A DNA stretch of 64,000 nucleotides from Muntiacus reevesi (lineage: Eukaryota > Chordata > Mammalia > Artiodactyla > Cervidae), in the NCBI RefSeq assembly GCF_963930625.1, contig NC_089249.1, positions 183,542,275 to 183,606,274 on the forward strand. Direction: 5' to 3'. The notes below the pieces were generated by a model. The model saw only the letters and a program-made list of their open reading frames with translations. It made no database searches and was not told the DNA's origin. Positions 42,781 to 54,870 of the stretch are shown here, piece by piece. Every line of letters starts with the position of its first letter. The first letter of the stretch is position 1. The translations under genes were made by a program, and so were the position numbers.

Positions 42781-43274
42781 AAGGGATTATGACCTAGTAC
42801 CAGTTTATTATGTCATCATGTTAAGTCATGAGATCAAGCAGAGGATTCTATTGCTATAATTTTGAAATGGTGGTGAAAATAAGTGGCATTGGAAAATAGC
42901 AGCATAACTGTCTATCATTTGATAAAGCATGTCAGAGTTGATACTGTTCATAACTGCTGAAGGAAATGCTGAGAAAATAGATGTTTTTCCTTCACACCTA
43001 AATTCAAGGACAGCCCAAATGGGAGCCCTGTTCTGTCCATGTCCTCTGATGCAGGGCCCTCAGCGGCTGTTCCCGGCGTGGACTTTTGTAATCTGCTGTG
43101 ATGAATAATGAAGCTTCCCAGCTTCAGTCTCGGAAGCGGGGCTCTTTTGAGAGGTGGTTGATCCCACAGCTCTGGTCAGATCCCTCGTGGTCCTCAGATG
43201 TTAGAGAGGGCTCAGAGGAGGGCGGGGATGAGTTGGCAGCCAGCACCAAGGGTCCAGGACCAGCCCAAGACAAT
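42781..43274 (+). other. ELL: ELL intron 1, unique stretch
   Basis: AT-rich first half (TTATTATGTCATCATGTTAAG) then ordinary intron. Nothing recognised. Confidence 0.45.
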
Positions 43275-43288
43275 CTGAGTATCAGGAT

Positions 43289-43494
43289 GTGTGTGTAGTC
43301 GCTCAGTTGTGTCTGACTCTTCGCGACCCCATGGACTGTAGCCCGCCAGGCTCCTCCATCCATGGGATTCTCCAGGCAAGAACACTGGAGTGGGTTGCCA
43401 TTCCCTTCTCCATGGATTTTCCTGATCCAGGGATTGAACCAGCATCTACTGCGTTGCAGGCAGATTCTTTATTGTCTGAGCCACCTGGGAAGCC
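43289..43494 (-). repeat. Bov-tA-type SINE with 14-bp target-site duplication
   Basis: Minus strand: GTCGCTCAGTTGTGTCTGAC to GAGCCACCTGGGAAGCC. CTGAGTATCAGGAT flanks it at 43275-43288 and 43495-43508, perfect over 14 bases. Confidence 0.95.
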
Positions 43495-43587
43495 CTGAGT
43501 ATCAGGATAATTAAGGACTACAGTGCACTTGAGATCATTGCAAAAGGCAGTCCACGCGTCTGTCAGGGTTCTCCAGAGAAACAGAAT

Positions 43588-43999
<412 letters not shown>

Positions 44000-44125
44000 T
44001 CCTTTTTGGCCATGCTGCATGGCTTGCAAGATCTTACTTCCCCAATCAGGGATGTAATCTGGGCCACGGCGGTAAAAGTGTGAAAGCCCTGAGTCCTAGG
44101 CACTGGACCTCCAGGAAACTCCACT
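44000..44125 (-). repeat. CHR-type SINE (partial)
   Basis: Minus strand: TTGGCCATGCTGCATGGCTT, CCCCAATCAGGGATGTAATC, GGCACTGGACCTCCAGGAAA. Its first bases are also present after the first GT array, showing that the duplication included the SINE edge. Confidence 0.8.
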
Positions 44126-44144
44126 GTGTGTACGTGTGTGTGTT

Positions 44145-44430
44145 TTAAACAGTTTTATCTGTTTACTTCTGTCTGTGCTCTTTGGTGTTGGAGGGACTTT
44201 TTCTCTAGTTGTGGTGTGCGGGCTTCTTAGTGCAGCGGCCTCTCCTTGCGGAGCGTGGGCTCTAGCATGCTTGGGCTTCAGCAGGCGGGTCAGTCGCTGC
44301 ACTTCCCAGGCTCTAGGGCTCAGTCTCAGCAGTTGTGGTGCACGAGCTTAAGTTGTTCCAGGGCATGTGGGGTCTTCCTGGCTCTCCTGCATTGGCAGGC
44401 AGGTTCTTTGTGACTCAGCCACCAGGGCAT
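44145..44430 (-). repeat. Long-form CHR (CHR-2-like) SINE
   Basis: Minus strand: GTCTGTGCTCTTTGGTGTTG, TCTCAGCAGTTGTGGTGCAC, GCATTGGCAGGCAGGTTCTT, GACTCAGCCACCAGGGCA. A short (GT)n follows at 44433-44458. Confidence 0.88.
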
Positions 44431-44458
44431 GAGCGTGTGTGTGTGTGTGTGTGTGTGT

Positions 44459-45575
44459 TTTAATTTTGAAGATTGAGGTATAACTGATGCACAGTGTTGT
44501 GCTGATTTCTGCTGTACACCAAAGTGATCCTGGGAGGGCAATGTGTGTGTGTATACATTCTTTTTTTTTTTTAATTAAGATTTATTTGGCTGCATTGGGT
44601 CTTACTTGCAGCACATGGGGTCTCTGGTTGTGGTGGGGGGCTCCAGAGTGCAAGGGCTCAGAGTGCGGCATGGGGTCTTAGCTACTCTGTGGCATGTGGG
44701 ATTCTTTTTCTCCCACCAGGGATCGAACCCACATCCCTTGCATTGCATGGCAGATTCTTAACCACTGGACTACCAGAGAAATCCCTATATGCTTTGTTTT
44801 TAAACTACATTTTCCATTATGGCTTATTGTAGGATATTGAATATAGTTCTCTGTGCTGTGGAGCAGGACCTTGTTGCTTATCTGTTCTATATGCAGCAGT
44901 TCACATCTGCTCACCCCGGCCTCCCACCCCATCCCTTCCCCAGTCCCCTTCTCCTGGGCAGCCACATGTCGGTTCTCTGTTCGTGAGTCTGTTCTGTTCG
45001 CAGATTCATTCGTGTCACAGCTTAGATTCCACATATAAGTGATATCATATGGTATTTGTCCTTCTCTTTCTGATTTACTTAATATGATAATCTCTACTTG
45101 CATCCATGTTGCTATAAGTGGCATTAATTCATTTTAGTGGCTGAGTAGTACTCCACTGCACCACGTCGTCCTCACCCAGTCACCTGTCCGTGGACGTGAC
45201 GGTTGTCTCCAGGTCTGGGCTGTTGTGAACAGAGCTGCTATGAACACAGGGGTGCATGTATCTTTTTGAATTACAGTTTTGTCTGGTTATGCCCAGGAGT
45301 GGGACTGCTGCATCATATGGTAATTCTGTTTTTAGTTTTCTGAGGAACTGCCATACTCTTTTCCATAGTGGCTGCACCAGCTTACATTAGCACCAACAGT
45401 GTAGGAAGATGCCCTTTTTTCCACCCTCTCCAGCATTTGTTTTTCATAGAGTTTCTGGTGATGGCCATACTGACTAGTGTGAGGTGGAGTGCCCCAGTGT
45501 GGTTCTTATTTGCATTTCTCTAATAATTAACGCTGTTGAGCATCTTTTCATGGGTCTCTTGGCCGTTTGTGTTTC
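44459..45575 (-). repeat. L1 (ruminant) 3' part, split by a CHR SINE
   Basis: Minus strand L1 3'UTR and ORF2 end: GATTGAGGTATAACTGATGC, GCTTATTGTAGGATATTGAA, AGTGATATCATATGGTATTT, CTGCCATACTCTTTTCCATA, TTGAGCATCTTTTCATGGGT. A minus-strand CHR (about 44560-44783: TTGGCTGCATTGGGTCTTAC ... CCACTGGACTACCAGAGAAA) splits it. Premature stops throughout. Confidence 0.88.
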
Positions 45576-45845
45576 AGAAACTTACTAAAGAATCAGCTCA
45601 TGCATCTCTGGAGGCTGATAAGTTCAAAATCTGTAGGGCAGGTTGACAGGCTGGAGACCCAGGGAAGAGCTGAAGTTGTATCTTAAGATACTGATTGGGA
45701 GACTTGTGGAGGCTTTACTCAGAATCTATTGATTTAAATGTCAATCTCATCTAAAAAATGCCTTCACTTCCACTGGTATGTGACCAAACAACTCAGTTCC
45801 GTGACCTAGCCAAGTTGACACATAAAATTCACCGTCACACTGCTG

Positions 45846-48800
45846 ATGGTAGCATGTAAATAAATTAGTGGGGAAAGGGGGGCCTCCTGCTTATGGTAGG
45901 ATGCCATGACTGGCAGAGATAGAAGCTGTGTTTTACAGCCTCTGCTGTAAACATGTGGATGGTGGCGTTGGCTGAACCTGGGCTGTGGGTGGGGAGCAAG
46001 CATCTGTTGCCAGCTGCACAGGCAGAAGGCAGGCCAGACAGGTCTGGGTGATCAGAAGTCCCGGTGCCGTGAGGGCAGACAGAGCCCTCTGGGAGGCCCT
46101 CTGGGTGGGGTGCCGCCGAGAAGGACGGTGCCCTCCAGGCACGTGCCTGGAGCACAGCACCGTTATCACAGGCACACGGGGTGGGCCCACAGTCCTAGGC
46201 AGCATGTTCTAGTAAAGGGGGGTGGGCGGAAATCTCCAAAAATGTCCGTGTCTCAAACGTCAGAGAAAGCCGAGAAACCTCCGGGATAAAGGCAGCTGAT
46301 GAGACGGGGCAGCTCCGTGCTGTGTGTGGTTCTCTTCACTGGAGGGAGGGCAGTGGGAGGACACCACCAGGCCAGGTGGCAGTGTGGAAGGCAGGCAGCG
46401 GTGCAGAGTGTCCTGTCGATAATGAACACAGTGCAGCTGGAGGCTGGCGTGTGGCTTACCCCTCAGAAACGCACCATGCGTTTAGGGTGAAGCGTAGTGG
46501 TCTGTGCAGCTCACTCTTAACTGGTTTGAGAAAGCAAGTAGATGCACGCAGATCTATATGCTACAGGGTGTGTGCGTGGGGCAGAGAGCTTGTGAGTTTA
46601 AAGGTACTTGGGTATTCTTCGTGCTGTGGCAGCTCTTCTGCGAGTTGGGGATTATTCCCACACCACGTCTAGGAGAGAGAGCCAGGCTGGGGCGTTTATT
46701 CCCTGCTCCTGGAAGCAGCACCTCGCCTGCCCCCCTGTGTGGTCAGGGCCGGCTCCCATCTCTGCTCTGCAGGTGGCTGAGCCCCGAATCAGGTGACCTG
46801 GTGCGTGCCCTGGAGGCCAGCAGCGGTAGGACATCCTCCGTCCTTCTGGGACTCAGCTTCCCGTGGGAGAGACCAGCCCAGCATGTCGGTCAAGTCCTCC
46901 CCTCGTGGCAGGGGTCCGAGTGAGCATGCCCCCCTGGGAGCCTTTCTGAGGAAGCCTCAGTGGAGGAGGCAGCTGGCTGGATCCAGGGAGGAATGCCCTG
47001 GACAATGGCTTGGTGGGGGCAAGTCTCACAGTGCTGGGTCTGAATGTTGTAAAGGGGGTCACCATGGGCCCCCGGGCTGTGGGTTGTGATTCAACGGATG
47101 CTTGTGAGTGTCCGGGAAGGACTCCTCATTTCCGTCTGCTTTCTGTTCTTAAGGGATCCACGGTGCTCTTAGCAGTGCTCTAGCTACCTCCTGGTTTCTG
47201 GGGCACCTCAGCTCTAGGCAGATACACAATGCTTGATCTTGTCACTCTGAGCCAAGATTAGTCACTTGTTTTCCGGCAGGTGACAAGATGTTCTGTAAAA
47301 AGGTGGCTGATGGTTTCAGACTTCTGGCTCTTTGTGCTTTGGGGGCAGAGCAGGCTGGGGAATGAAAACAGACCTGCAGGAACAGGAGTGAGTGCCCACC
47401 TCTGGCAAGGACTCTGGTCAGCCAGTTGAGGGGACAGGAGTGTCCAAGGCAGCATGACCCCACCATTAATGCTGAAGGAAAGGCAGACTGGGGAGAAGTT
47501 CTGTCCTAAAGTAGTAGGGGGCCTGCTGCCTCCTGATTGCGGGGATGCAGTCTTGGGTTTGAGTGTGGGCTCTGCCGCTTCCTGAGCTGGTGACCTTGAG
47601 CAGAGCTGCTGGCTTCCTTGAGCCCCAGTTTCCTCATCCACTCTGAGCCAGTCAGGGAAACACGTGACCTTGTCCACGGGAGGTCCCCACAGTCAGGCTC
47701 CTGAGGGCCACTTGGGACACCAAGGCGCTGGCAGAACACACACTGCTCCCACCCCGGAAGAGCCCAGCGTCGCTGCCCCATCAGCTCTGCAGGATGGGCC
47801 GTTTGGTGACATTTCTCATTGCCCAGTTCCCTCTAAGGGCCAGTCATGTTTCCGGGGAGCAGTGAGTTGGCAGACCTGGGTGGACACCAAGGTACAACTT
47901 AACCCAAGAACGAGGCTGATCCTTTCCTGATGAGAGCCAGGTGGCAGCTGATGTCCGTGGAGGGGCAGCCTGCCAGGTGAGCAGGGGGCCCGCAGGCACG
48001 CTTCTCAGAACTCCAGGGCAGGTGGAGGGCCCTGGAAAAGCCACCACCTGGCGGACTCTCCAGTTGGCCCATATGTGCCCCAAGAGCGCCATCCATAAAC
48101 CTGGTGGGGGCAGCAGAGAGCTCCCTGAGGGCTGGGGCTGAGCCAGTGGCCGGGATGACAGCTGGGTGGGCAGCCGGCCCCCACCCTCCTTGGGCTCCAG
48201 CAACTCGTGAGTGTCCAGAGTTGTTCCAGGAAGGTCTGTTCTGGTTGGCTGATAGAGGATCCTGTTGTTCCGAGAGACTGACACCTGGGTCTGTTGGAGT
48301 CCAAACAAGGATTGGAAGGAAACAGTCCATTCTTGGCTCTGGTAGGGATGAGGCCTGAGCCTCTGACAGCCGCTCGACTCCTCACTGTGGAGATGCTCTG
48401 CTGGTGCGGGACTCCGGGCAGTGTTTGGTTCCTGGGCCTCCCTCTGGGTCCAGCACAGCCAGCCTCAACCAGGTCAGGAGCAGTTTCTCACAGCAGAGTT
48501 TTAACAGCGTGCCAATTTCAGGTAGCCTTCTCCCTGTCAGACCCTGTGAGGGGGAGGACTTTGTTGGGACAGGTAGCTAGTAACTGGGGACCCACGTCTG
48601 AGCCTGCCACCTGGCTGCTCCAAGCACTGTCCCGAACTGGAGGGTGCTCCCCAGCCCAGCTCTATGCATGGCCCCCTCGTGCTCCGCCAGGAGAAGAAAG
48701 AGCGTGGACTGAACTCAGCCGCCAGCCGTGTGAGACATGGCCGCCTTCACGTGTTTGTCACGTTTGCTCTGCTCTCCCCTGCCCCACGCATTTGAGGACT

Positions 48801-48920
48801 GGCCAGGCTGAGCCCTGCCCCCAGTCAACGCTTGCTCTCTGTGCCGTGGAAGCGCGCCAGTGACCACGGGACCTGTGGGGGGTCCCAAGCCCTTGACCAT
48901 CTTTTCTCCCACGTTAAATA
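45846..48920 (+). other. ELL: ELL intron 1, unique stretch
   Basis: GC-rich non-repetitive sequence with one MIR-like fragment, plus strand, about 47545-47645 (GTGGGCTCTGCCGCTTCCTG, CCAGTTTCCTCATCCACTCT). No exon recognised. Confidence 0.55.
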
Positions 48921-49082
48921 CGTGTGTGTGTGTGTGTGTGTGTGTGTGCTGGGTCTTAGCTGTGGCATGCAAACTCTTAGTGGCCACACGTGGAATCTAG
49001 TTCCCTGACCAGGGACTGAACATGGGGCTCCCCTGCATTGGGAGCTCTGAGGGTTAACCACTGGACCACCAGGGAAGTTCCT
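48921..49082 (-). repeat. (GT)14 microsatellite joined to a CHR-type SINE
   Basis: GT array at 48921-48948 runs directly into a minus-strand CHR (GCTGGGTCTTAGCTGTGGCA ... CACTGGACCACCAGGGAAGT). The array stands where the SINE tail would be, a common origin of microsatellites. Confidence 0.88.
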
Positions 49083-49447
49083 TCTCCCAGATTTTGATGG
49101 CTCTTTGAGACTTTTGGAGTCTTCTGGCTCTAAATATCAGAACTACTTGAAAGAGAGGTTACTAGCTCTCTGGGGAGGCTGACTTGTCCAGCCATTTCTC
49201 CATGCCTCCGGGATGCCTCTGGAGCCCCCAGGAGGGCTGTCTCAGCCTGTGGTCCAAGGCCACGTCTCTAACCTGACCTTGTGGGAGAAGCAGCTGTCAC
49301 AGCCCAGCTGGTCCAGAGTTGGCTCTGCTTGGAGGCAGTCCCCCTTCCTGGGGTCCCCACTGGTGAGTGGTGGGGTGTTCAAGGCAGGATCTGCATGGTG
49401 GGGCCTTCTCTGTTCCCGAGCAGCTAGGATTTAATCCAACACAATGG
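49083..49447 (+). other. ELL: ELL intron 1, short unique stretch
   Basis: Nothing recognised. Confidence 0.45.
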
Positions 49448-49658
49448 TGGCTTCCCAGGGAGCACAGTGGAAGAACCCGCCTGCCAGTGCAGGAGACGCA
49501 AGAGACGCTGGTTCAAACCCTGAGTCTGAAAGATCCCCTGGAGACGTAAACAGCAAGGCACTCCAGTATTCTTGCCTGGAAAATTCCATGAACATGAACA
49601 GAGAAGCCTGGCAGGCCCGTGGTCTGTGGGGTCACAGAAGAGACACAGCTAAGCCAGT
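49448..49658 (+). repeat. Bov-tA-type SINE
   Basis: Plus strand: TGGCTTCCCAGGGAGCACAG, GCACTCCAGTATTCTTGCCT, GTGGGGTCACAGAAGAGACA. Diverged. Confidence 0.88.
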
Positions 49659-49721
49659 GTAGCGCTGCAGTAATGGTGGGCGTGGCAGAGCGTGTTGAAC
49701 ACGGCCTGGAGCTGATGCCTG

Positions 49722-49752
49722 AGGCTGGTCAGAGGCTGGTCAGAGGCTGGTG
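49722..49752 (+). repeat. Three copies of an 11-bp tandem repeat
   Basis: GAGGCTGGTCA is repeated, with the third copy ending GTGG. Small minisatellite seed. Confidence 0.8.
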
Positions 49753-49864
49753 GGGTGCAGAGGTGCGTGAACGTGGAGTGTGTCCAAGGTAACCTTGTGG
49801 GACTGATGCTGGGTGAGCTCCTAGGCTGGGAATGCAGGTCCCTGACCCGGCAGCTCCTGGGTTG

Positions 49865-49866
<2 letters not shown>

Positions 49867-49913
<47 letters not shown>

Positions 49914-49915
49914 CT
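49867..49915 (+). repeat. (TG)n microsatellite ending in GCGCGC
   Basis: About twenty TG dinucleotides followed by CGCGCGC, the same GT-to-GC transition seen at 43.7 and 43.99 kb. Alternating purine-pyrimidine, Z-DNA prone. Confidence 0.95.
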
Positions 49916-50380
49916 TTAAAAGTGGATGTGAGAGAGTGACCCTGCTATAGGCACCAGCTGGAGGCCATGGGGTGGGGTGGGAGGAGCTCATCCTGAAAGG
50001 AAGAGAAGGCTGAGTTCTTGGCCATGGCTTTTGTTTTTCTGCAACTTGTGCCTGCATCTCCTGGGACGGATCTGTGGCGCTTTGCAGAAGATGAGAAGGG
50101 GGAAACTTGAGCTGAGCCCTGGGCTGAGATGCAGAGCATCCGGGCAGCCCACATCCTGGGCTGCGCCCCCAGAGGGCCTGGGCCATCTAGGTCAGGCCCT
50201 CAGCTTCCTTTGCTGGAAGATTCCATCCTAGTCACTGCTCTCTGGGCGGGGGGGTGTGTGTTTCTTTTGTCATGGTGCCCCTAGGCTGTGGGCGAAAGAC
50301 AGGTTTGGGTAGAGTGAAGTTTGGTACCAACCTCAGGGCCTGTTGAAGAGTTTTAGTGAGCAGTTAAAAAGGGAAAACAG
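49916..50380 (+). other. ELL: ELL intron 1, unique stretch
   Basis: Nothing recognised. Confidence 0.45.
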
Positions 50381-50658
50381 GGCTTTCCTGGTGGCCCAGT
50401 GGTTGAGAATCCTTCTGCCAATGCAGGGGCACGGGTTCGATCCCTGGTGCGGGAGGATCCCACAGACCGGAGCACTGAGCCCGTGCGCCCCAACTGTTGA
50501 GGCCACCCTGCCTGGAGCCCGAGCTCCACACCCAGAGAAGCCTCCACAACGAGAAGCCCACACCCCGCACCTCGAGAGCAGCCCCCACTCACTGCAGCTA
50601 GAGGAAGCCTGCTCGCAGCAGGGAAGACCCAGCATAGCCAAAAATAAAAAAACCAAGT
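50381..50658 (+). repeat. Long-form CHR (CHR-2-like) SINE
   Basis: Plus strand: GGGCTTTCCTGGTGGCCCAG, GGGTTCGATCCCTGGTGCGG, CAACGAGAAGCCCACACCCC, CATAGCCAAAAATAAAAAAA. GC-rich and comparatively well preserved. Confidence 0.92.
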
Positions 50659-51290
50659 ACAGTTTTTAAAGAGGAGGAAAAACAAGCCTGCTCAGCACAC
50701 AGGCACCTGGCGAGGCCCGTCGGGAGCGCATCGGTGCAGAGCGCCCTGTCTACTTTCCTGCCCACTTGTCCATTTCCCCAGGGCTCCCATTGGCCTCATC
50801 GGGGCTCCCAGGGAGAGAGTGGGATGAGGCCAAGGACACACTCTGGGGTGGGCCTCTGCTGGGAGGGGGGCTCAGGTCCCCGGGGCAGAACACGGGCGCG
50901 GGCTGCAAGCCCCGAGACTCGGTGCTGCTCGTGCGCAGCCCGCCCCGGGCACACAGGCCCAGGGTGGCAGAGGAGACGAGACCCGCGGTTTGGCCCTCCA
51001 CTTCCGTGCCCAGTGCTGCAGGCTGCGTGTGCTGGGGCGTGCAGCAGGTACTGACGTGGGGCGGCTTCTTAATTTTTCTATTTGAGGAAAGGCAGATGGG
51101 AGAGATGGAATAGTAATGAGGCAAAAGTGTTGAAAAGAGGGCCTGGTGCAGGCGTGGGTTGCAGAGCTCAGCGCGGTGGCAGGGGTTGGTGGCTCATGAC
51201 AGCCACACTTCCCTGGAGCCAGGCCTGGGATGTGCTGCCAGCAGCCGTGGAGGGAACAGGGCTCAGTGGAATAGAACCACTTAAAAGTAC
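50659..51290 (+). other. ELL: ELL intron 1, unique stretch
   Basis: GC-rich, CpG-enriched around 50880-51010; nothing recognised. Confidence 0.45.
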
Positions 51291-51292
51291 AT

Positions 51293-51588
51293 GTTTATTT
51301 TTGTTTATTTGTTACTGGCTGCGCTGGGTCTTCATTGCTACATATGAGCTTTTCTCCAGGTCAGCGAACGGGGGCTACTCTCTGCTTGTGGCACACGGGC
51401 TTCTCTCGTTGCAAAGCACTGGCTCTGAGTGAGAGGGCTCCAGGGGTTGCTGCACATGGACTTATAGCTGTGGATCACAGGCTTAGTTCGCCATGGCATG
51501 TGGGATATTCCTGGAACCAGGGATCAAACCTGCGTACCTTGAGTTGCGAGTGGATTCTTAACCACTGGACCACCAAGGAAACCGTAGA
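51293..51588 (-). repeat. Long-form CHR (CHR-2-like) SINE
   Basis: Minus strand: GGCTGCGCTGGGTCTTCATT, CGAACGGGGGCTACTCTCTG, CCAGGGATCAAACCTGCGTA, ACCACTGGACCACCAAGGAA. Confidence 0.92.
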
Positions 51589-52249
51589 AGAACTTTAATG
51601 TGAAGAATTAATTATTTAGCAAATGTTTGTTTCATCCTGTTACATTATGTGTGTTTCACAAAGAGTTTGGATAAATTGTAGAATCGGGATACGATCTAAT
51701 GAACTGTGTCAGGGCCCATGACTGGTCTTCCTTTGAGATTGGGATCAGCTCTACTAGTGAAGTGGGGACCCCAGCCCTGCCCTGGGACCTCCAACAGCCC
51801 TGTCCTCACTCTCTACTTCCTCTTCCTCAGTCATACAACAAGAACCCTAATATCTATGAGTAGTTGAAGATGAGAGTGAGTTTCCTGCTGGAGATTGGCT
51901 GTTTTTGATACCACAAGGCATCATGTTCTCTTTGGCTGTGATTTCCATGAAGAGCCTGTGCCTGGTGCATCCCACCTCCAGTCAGGCTTCAGATGCCTCC
52001 CGCCCACCCGCAGCCAAGTAGAGCGCTTGTCAGGTGCTGCTGCCCTGCGGTTCCTTTTGCCCTCCTGGTGTCTCAGCAGCCCCTGTGGTGCGACTTACCC
52101 ATCTGTAGAGTCACTGCTTCGGGCACCTGGGGAAGTTTTTTGGGCTGACACACGGGGGACACAGGAAACCTGGCAGGGGCGGGGTCTTGGCTCCACATGG
52201 CCTAGGCCTAGACGTGTTGACTTTATTGGTGTGTGAGCCGTGGAGCAAA
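51589..52249 (+). other. ELL: ELL intron 1, unique stretch
   Basis: Nothing recognised. Confidence 0.45.
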
Positions 52250-52930
52250 AAAATTGTCAAGTGGCACTTTATCAGAGTCTAATTGCTCTTTGAAGGACAT
52301 CGTTAAGAGAACGAAAGGACAAGCCACAAACTGGGGGAAGAATCTTTGCAAAAGTCATCTGCTAAAGCTCTAGTATCTAGAACATATGAAGAACTCTCAA
52401 AGTGCAGTAGTGAAAAATTGACCCAGTTTTTTAAAAATGCGTTGGAGATTTGTATAGCTTCTCCATAAAGATGTGGAATGGCAGATTGGTCCATGAAAAC
52501 GTTCTTCACGTCATTAGTCCTTAGGGAAATGCAAGTTGAAACCATGGGATACCACTTCACACCTAGGAGAATGGCTCAAATAGAAAACCTGACTACACTA
52601 AATCCTGACATGGATCGGGAGCAAGTGGAACTCTGCTTCCTTGAGGGTGGGATGCAAAACGGCCAGCCACCTGGAAGGCAGTCTCATGAAGTTAAACGTA
52701 CACTTGCCATTAAGATCAAGCCTATGCTTCTGGCTGTTCATCAGGTGAGATGAAAACATGTCTGCACAGGAACCTGCATGTGAATGTTTATAGCAGTTGA
52801 TTCATTGGTCCCCAAGGTGGACACGACCCCAGTGTCCTTCAGTCCACAAGTGGGTGAACAGACTACAGTATGATATGGGGCTTAATAATAAGCAGTGAAA
52901 AGAAGTTCGATGATAGCAGCATGGGTCGGT
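52250..52930 (+). repeat. Old L1 ORF2 3' region, plus strand
   Basis: GGACAAGCCACAAACTGGGG, AGAACATATGAAGAACTCTC, GGAAATGCAAGTTGAAACCA and TGGGATACCACTTCACACCT are the end of L1 ORF2. Many stops, ancient copy, followed directly by a BovB. Confidence 0.85.
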
Positions 52931-52973
52931 CTCCAGCGCCCTACGCTAAGTGTTCTGTGGTCAGCTGCGTATG

Positions 52974-54055
52974 TTGCTGTTCAGTCTCTCAGTCGTGTCC
53001 AACTCTGCCACCCACGGACTGCAGCACACCAGGCTTCCCTGTCCTTGACCATCTCCCAGAGTTTGCTCAAACTCACGTCCATTGAGTCAGTGATGCCATC
53101 CAATCATCTCGTCCTTTGTTGTCCCCTTCTCCTCCCGCCTTCAATCTTTCCCAGCATCAGGGTCTTTTGCAAGGAGTCAGTTCTTCCCATCAGGTGGCCA
53201 AAGAATTGGAGCTTCAGCGTCAGTCCTTCCAATGAATATTCAGGGTTGATTTCCTTTAGGATGGACTGGTTGGATCTCCTTGTAGTTCAAGGGACTCAAG
53301 AGTCTTCTCCAACACCACAGTTCAAAAGCATCAATTCTTTGACCCTCAGCTTTCTTCATAGTCCGGCTCTCACATCCATACATGACTACTGGAAAAACCA
53401 TAGCTTTGACTAGACAGACCTTTGTTGGCAAAGTAATGTCTCTGCTTTTTAAAACACTGTCTAGGTTTGTCATAGCTTTTCTTCTAAGGAGCCAAATGTC
53501 TTTTAATTTCATGGCTGCGGTCACCATCTGCAGTGATTTTGGAGCCCAAGAAAATAAAGTTTGTCACCGTTTCCATTGTTTCCCCATCTATTTGCTGTGA
53601 AGTGATGGGAGCGGATGCCATGATCTTTGTTTTTTGAATATTGAGTTTTAAGCCAACTTTTCTGCTCTCCTCTTTCATCTTCATGAAGTGGCTCTTTAGT
53701 TCCTGTTCTCTTTTCTGACATAAGGGTGATCTCATTTGCATATCTGAAGTTACTGATATTTCTCCGGGCAATCTTGATTCCAGCTTGTGCTTCATCCAGC
53801 ATGATGTACTCTGCATTTAAGTTAAATAGTCAGGGTGACAATGTACAGCCTTGATGTACTCCTTTCCCAGTTTGGAACCAGTCTGTTGTTCCATTTGGTT
53901 CCATTTGGTCTGTTGTTCCAGTTTGGTTCTAACTGTTGCTTCTTGACCTGCATACAGGTTTCTCAGGAGGCAGGTAAGATGGTCTGGTATTCCCATCTCT
54001 TGAAGAATTTTCGACAGTTTGTTGTGATCCACCAGTCAAAAGTTTTAGCATAAAG
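52974..54055 (-). repeat. BovB LINE with complete 3' end, minus strand
   Basis: Starts with the 3' terminus (CAGTCTCTCAGTCGTGTCCA, ATTGAGTCAGTGATGCCATC) and runs through the RT region to TTTGTTGTGATCCACCAGTC, where it is 5'-truncated. The RT motif C on this strand reads YANE in place of YADD, so it is inactive. Open fragments at 53240-53527 and 53484-53816 are remnants of the BovB protein. Confidence 0.93.
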
Positions 54056-54061
54056 TCAGCT

Positions 54062-54870
54062 GCATAAGGACCCCCAGTAGATGTCCAAGTTTTAACCCCT
54101 GGAACCTGTGGATTTGGTCTTACATGAAAAAAGGACTTTGCAGTTGAGAAAATGTTAAGGATTCTTAAGCCGATTCACAGTTATAGAGAACACACTAGTG
54201 GTTACCAGTGAGGAGAGGGAATGAGGAGAGGCAGATAGGGATAGGGGATTTTATAAAAAGGGTTGTTACGGGATTATATGAAATCATGTATATAAAACTT
54301 CTGAAAATTGTGAAGCACTGTTGAATTTAAAGACTCATTCAGTTTCAGTTGTTAAGTGGTGTCCAACTCTTTGTGAACCCACGGACTGCAGCCTGCCAGG
54401 CTCCTCTGTTCTCCACTGTCTCTTAAAAGTTTGCTCAAATTCATTCAGTAAAGAGCTTTACAAAGTTAAAAAAGATATGATACAAGTAAATCTGTGTTTA
54501 GATGCCAAAAAAAGCCAGGAAAAAAAGTTTTTTTAAAGTTAAGCGTTCAGAGATGGGATTTCCCAGGATCCTTGGGCGCTAAATCTGATCACAAGTGCTC
54601 TTTCGAGAGTAGAGAGGGATTTGAGGCAAGCAGAAGAAGAGGAGGTGATGGGGCCCTAAGACTGCAGTGTCCAGAGGCCACGGACGCCTGCGGCCGTCAG
54701 AGTCGGACGAGTCAGGGACGGCACTTCCACTGGAGTGCTCAATCGGGGTGCAGCCCTGCTGGTGACAGCCCGACTTCATCCTTCGGGACCCAGGGAGTAA
54801 ACGGGTTTCTCTTGGTCTAAACCATCACCTTTGTTGTGACTGGTTCCATAGCCACAGAAAACTAATACAG
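54062..54870 (+). repeat. LTR-like old repeat split by L1 and BovB fragments
   Basis: Left part about 54062-54172 (TTTAACCCCTGGAACCTGTG, GGACTTTGCAGTTGAGAAAA) and right part about 54551-54870 (CTAAATCTGATCACAAGTGC, CCACAGAAAACTAATACAG) belong to one ancient LTR-type element. The gap holds an L1 3'UTR piece (54173-54332, GAACACACTAGTGGTTACCA) and a minus-strand BovB 3'-end piece (about 54335-54445, GCCTGCCAGGCTCCTCTGTT). Confidence 0.55.
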
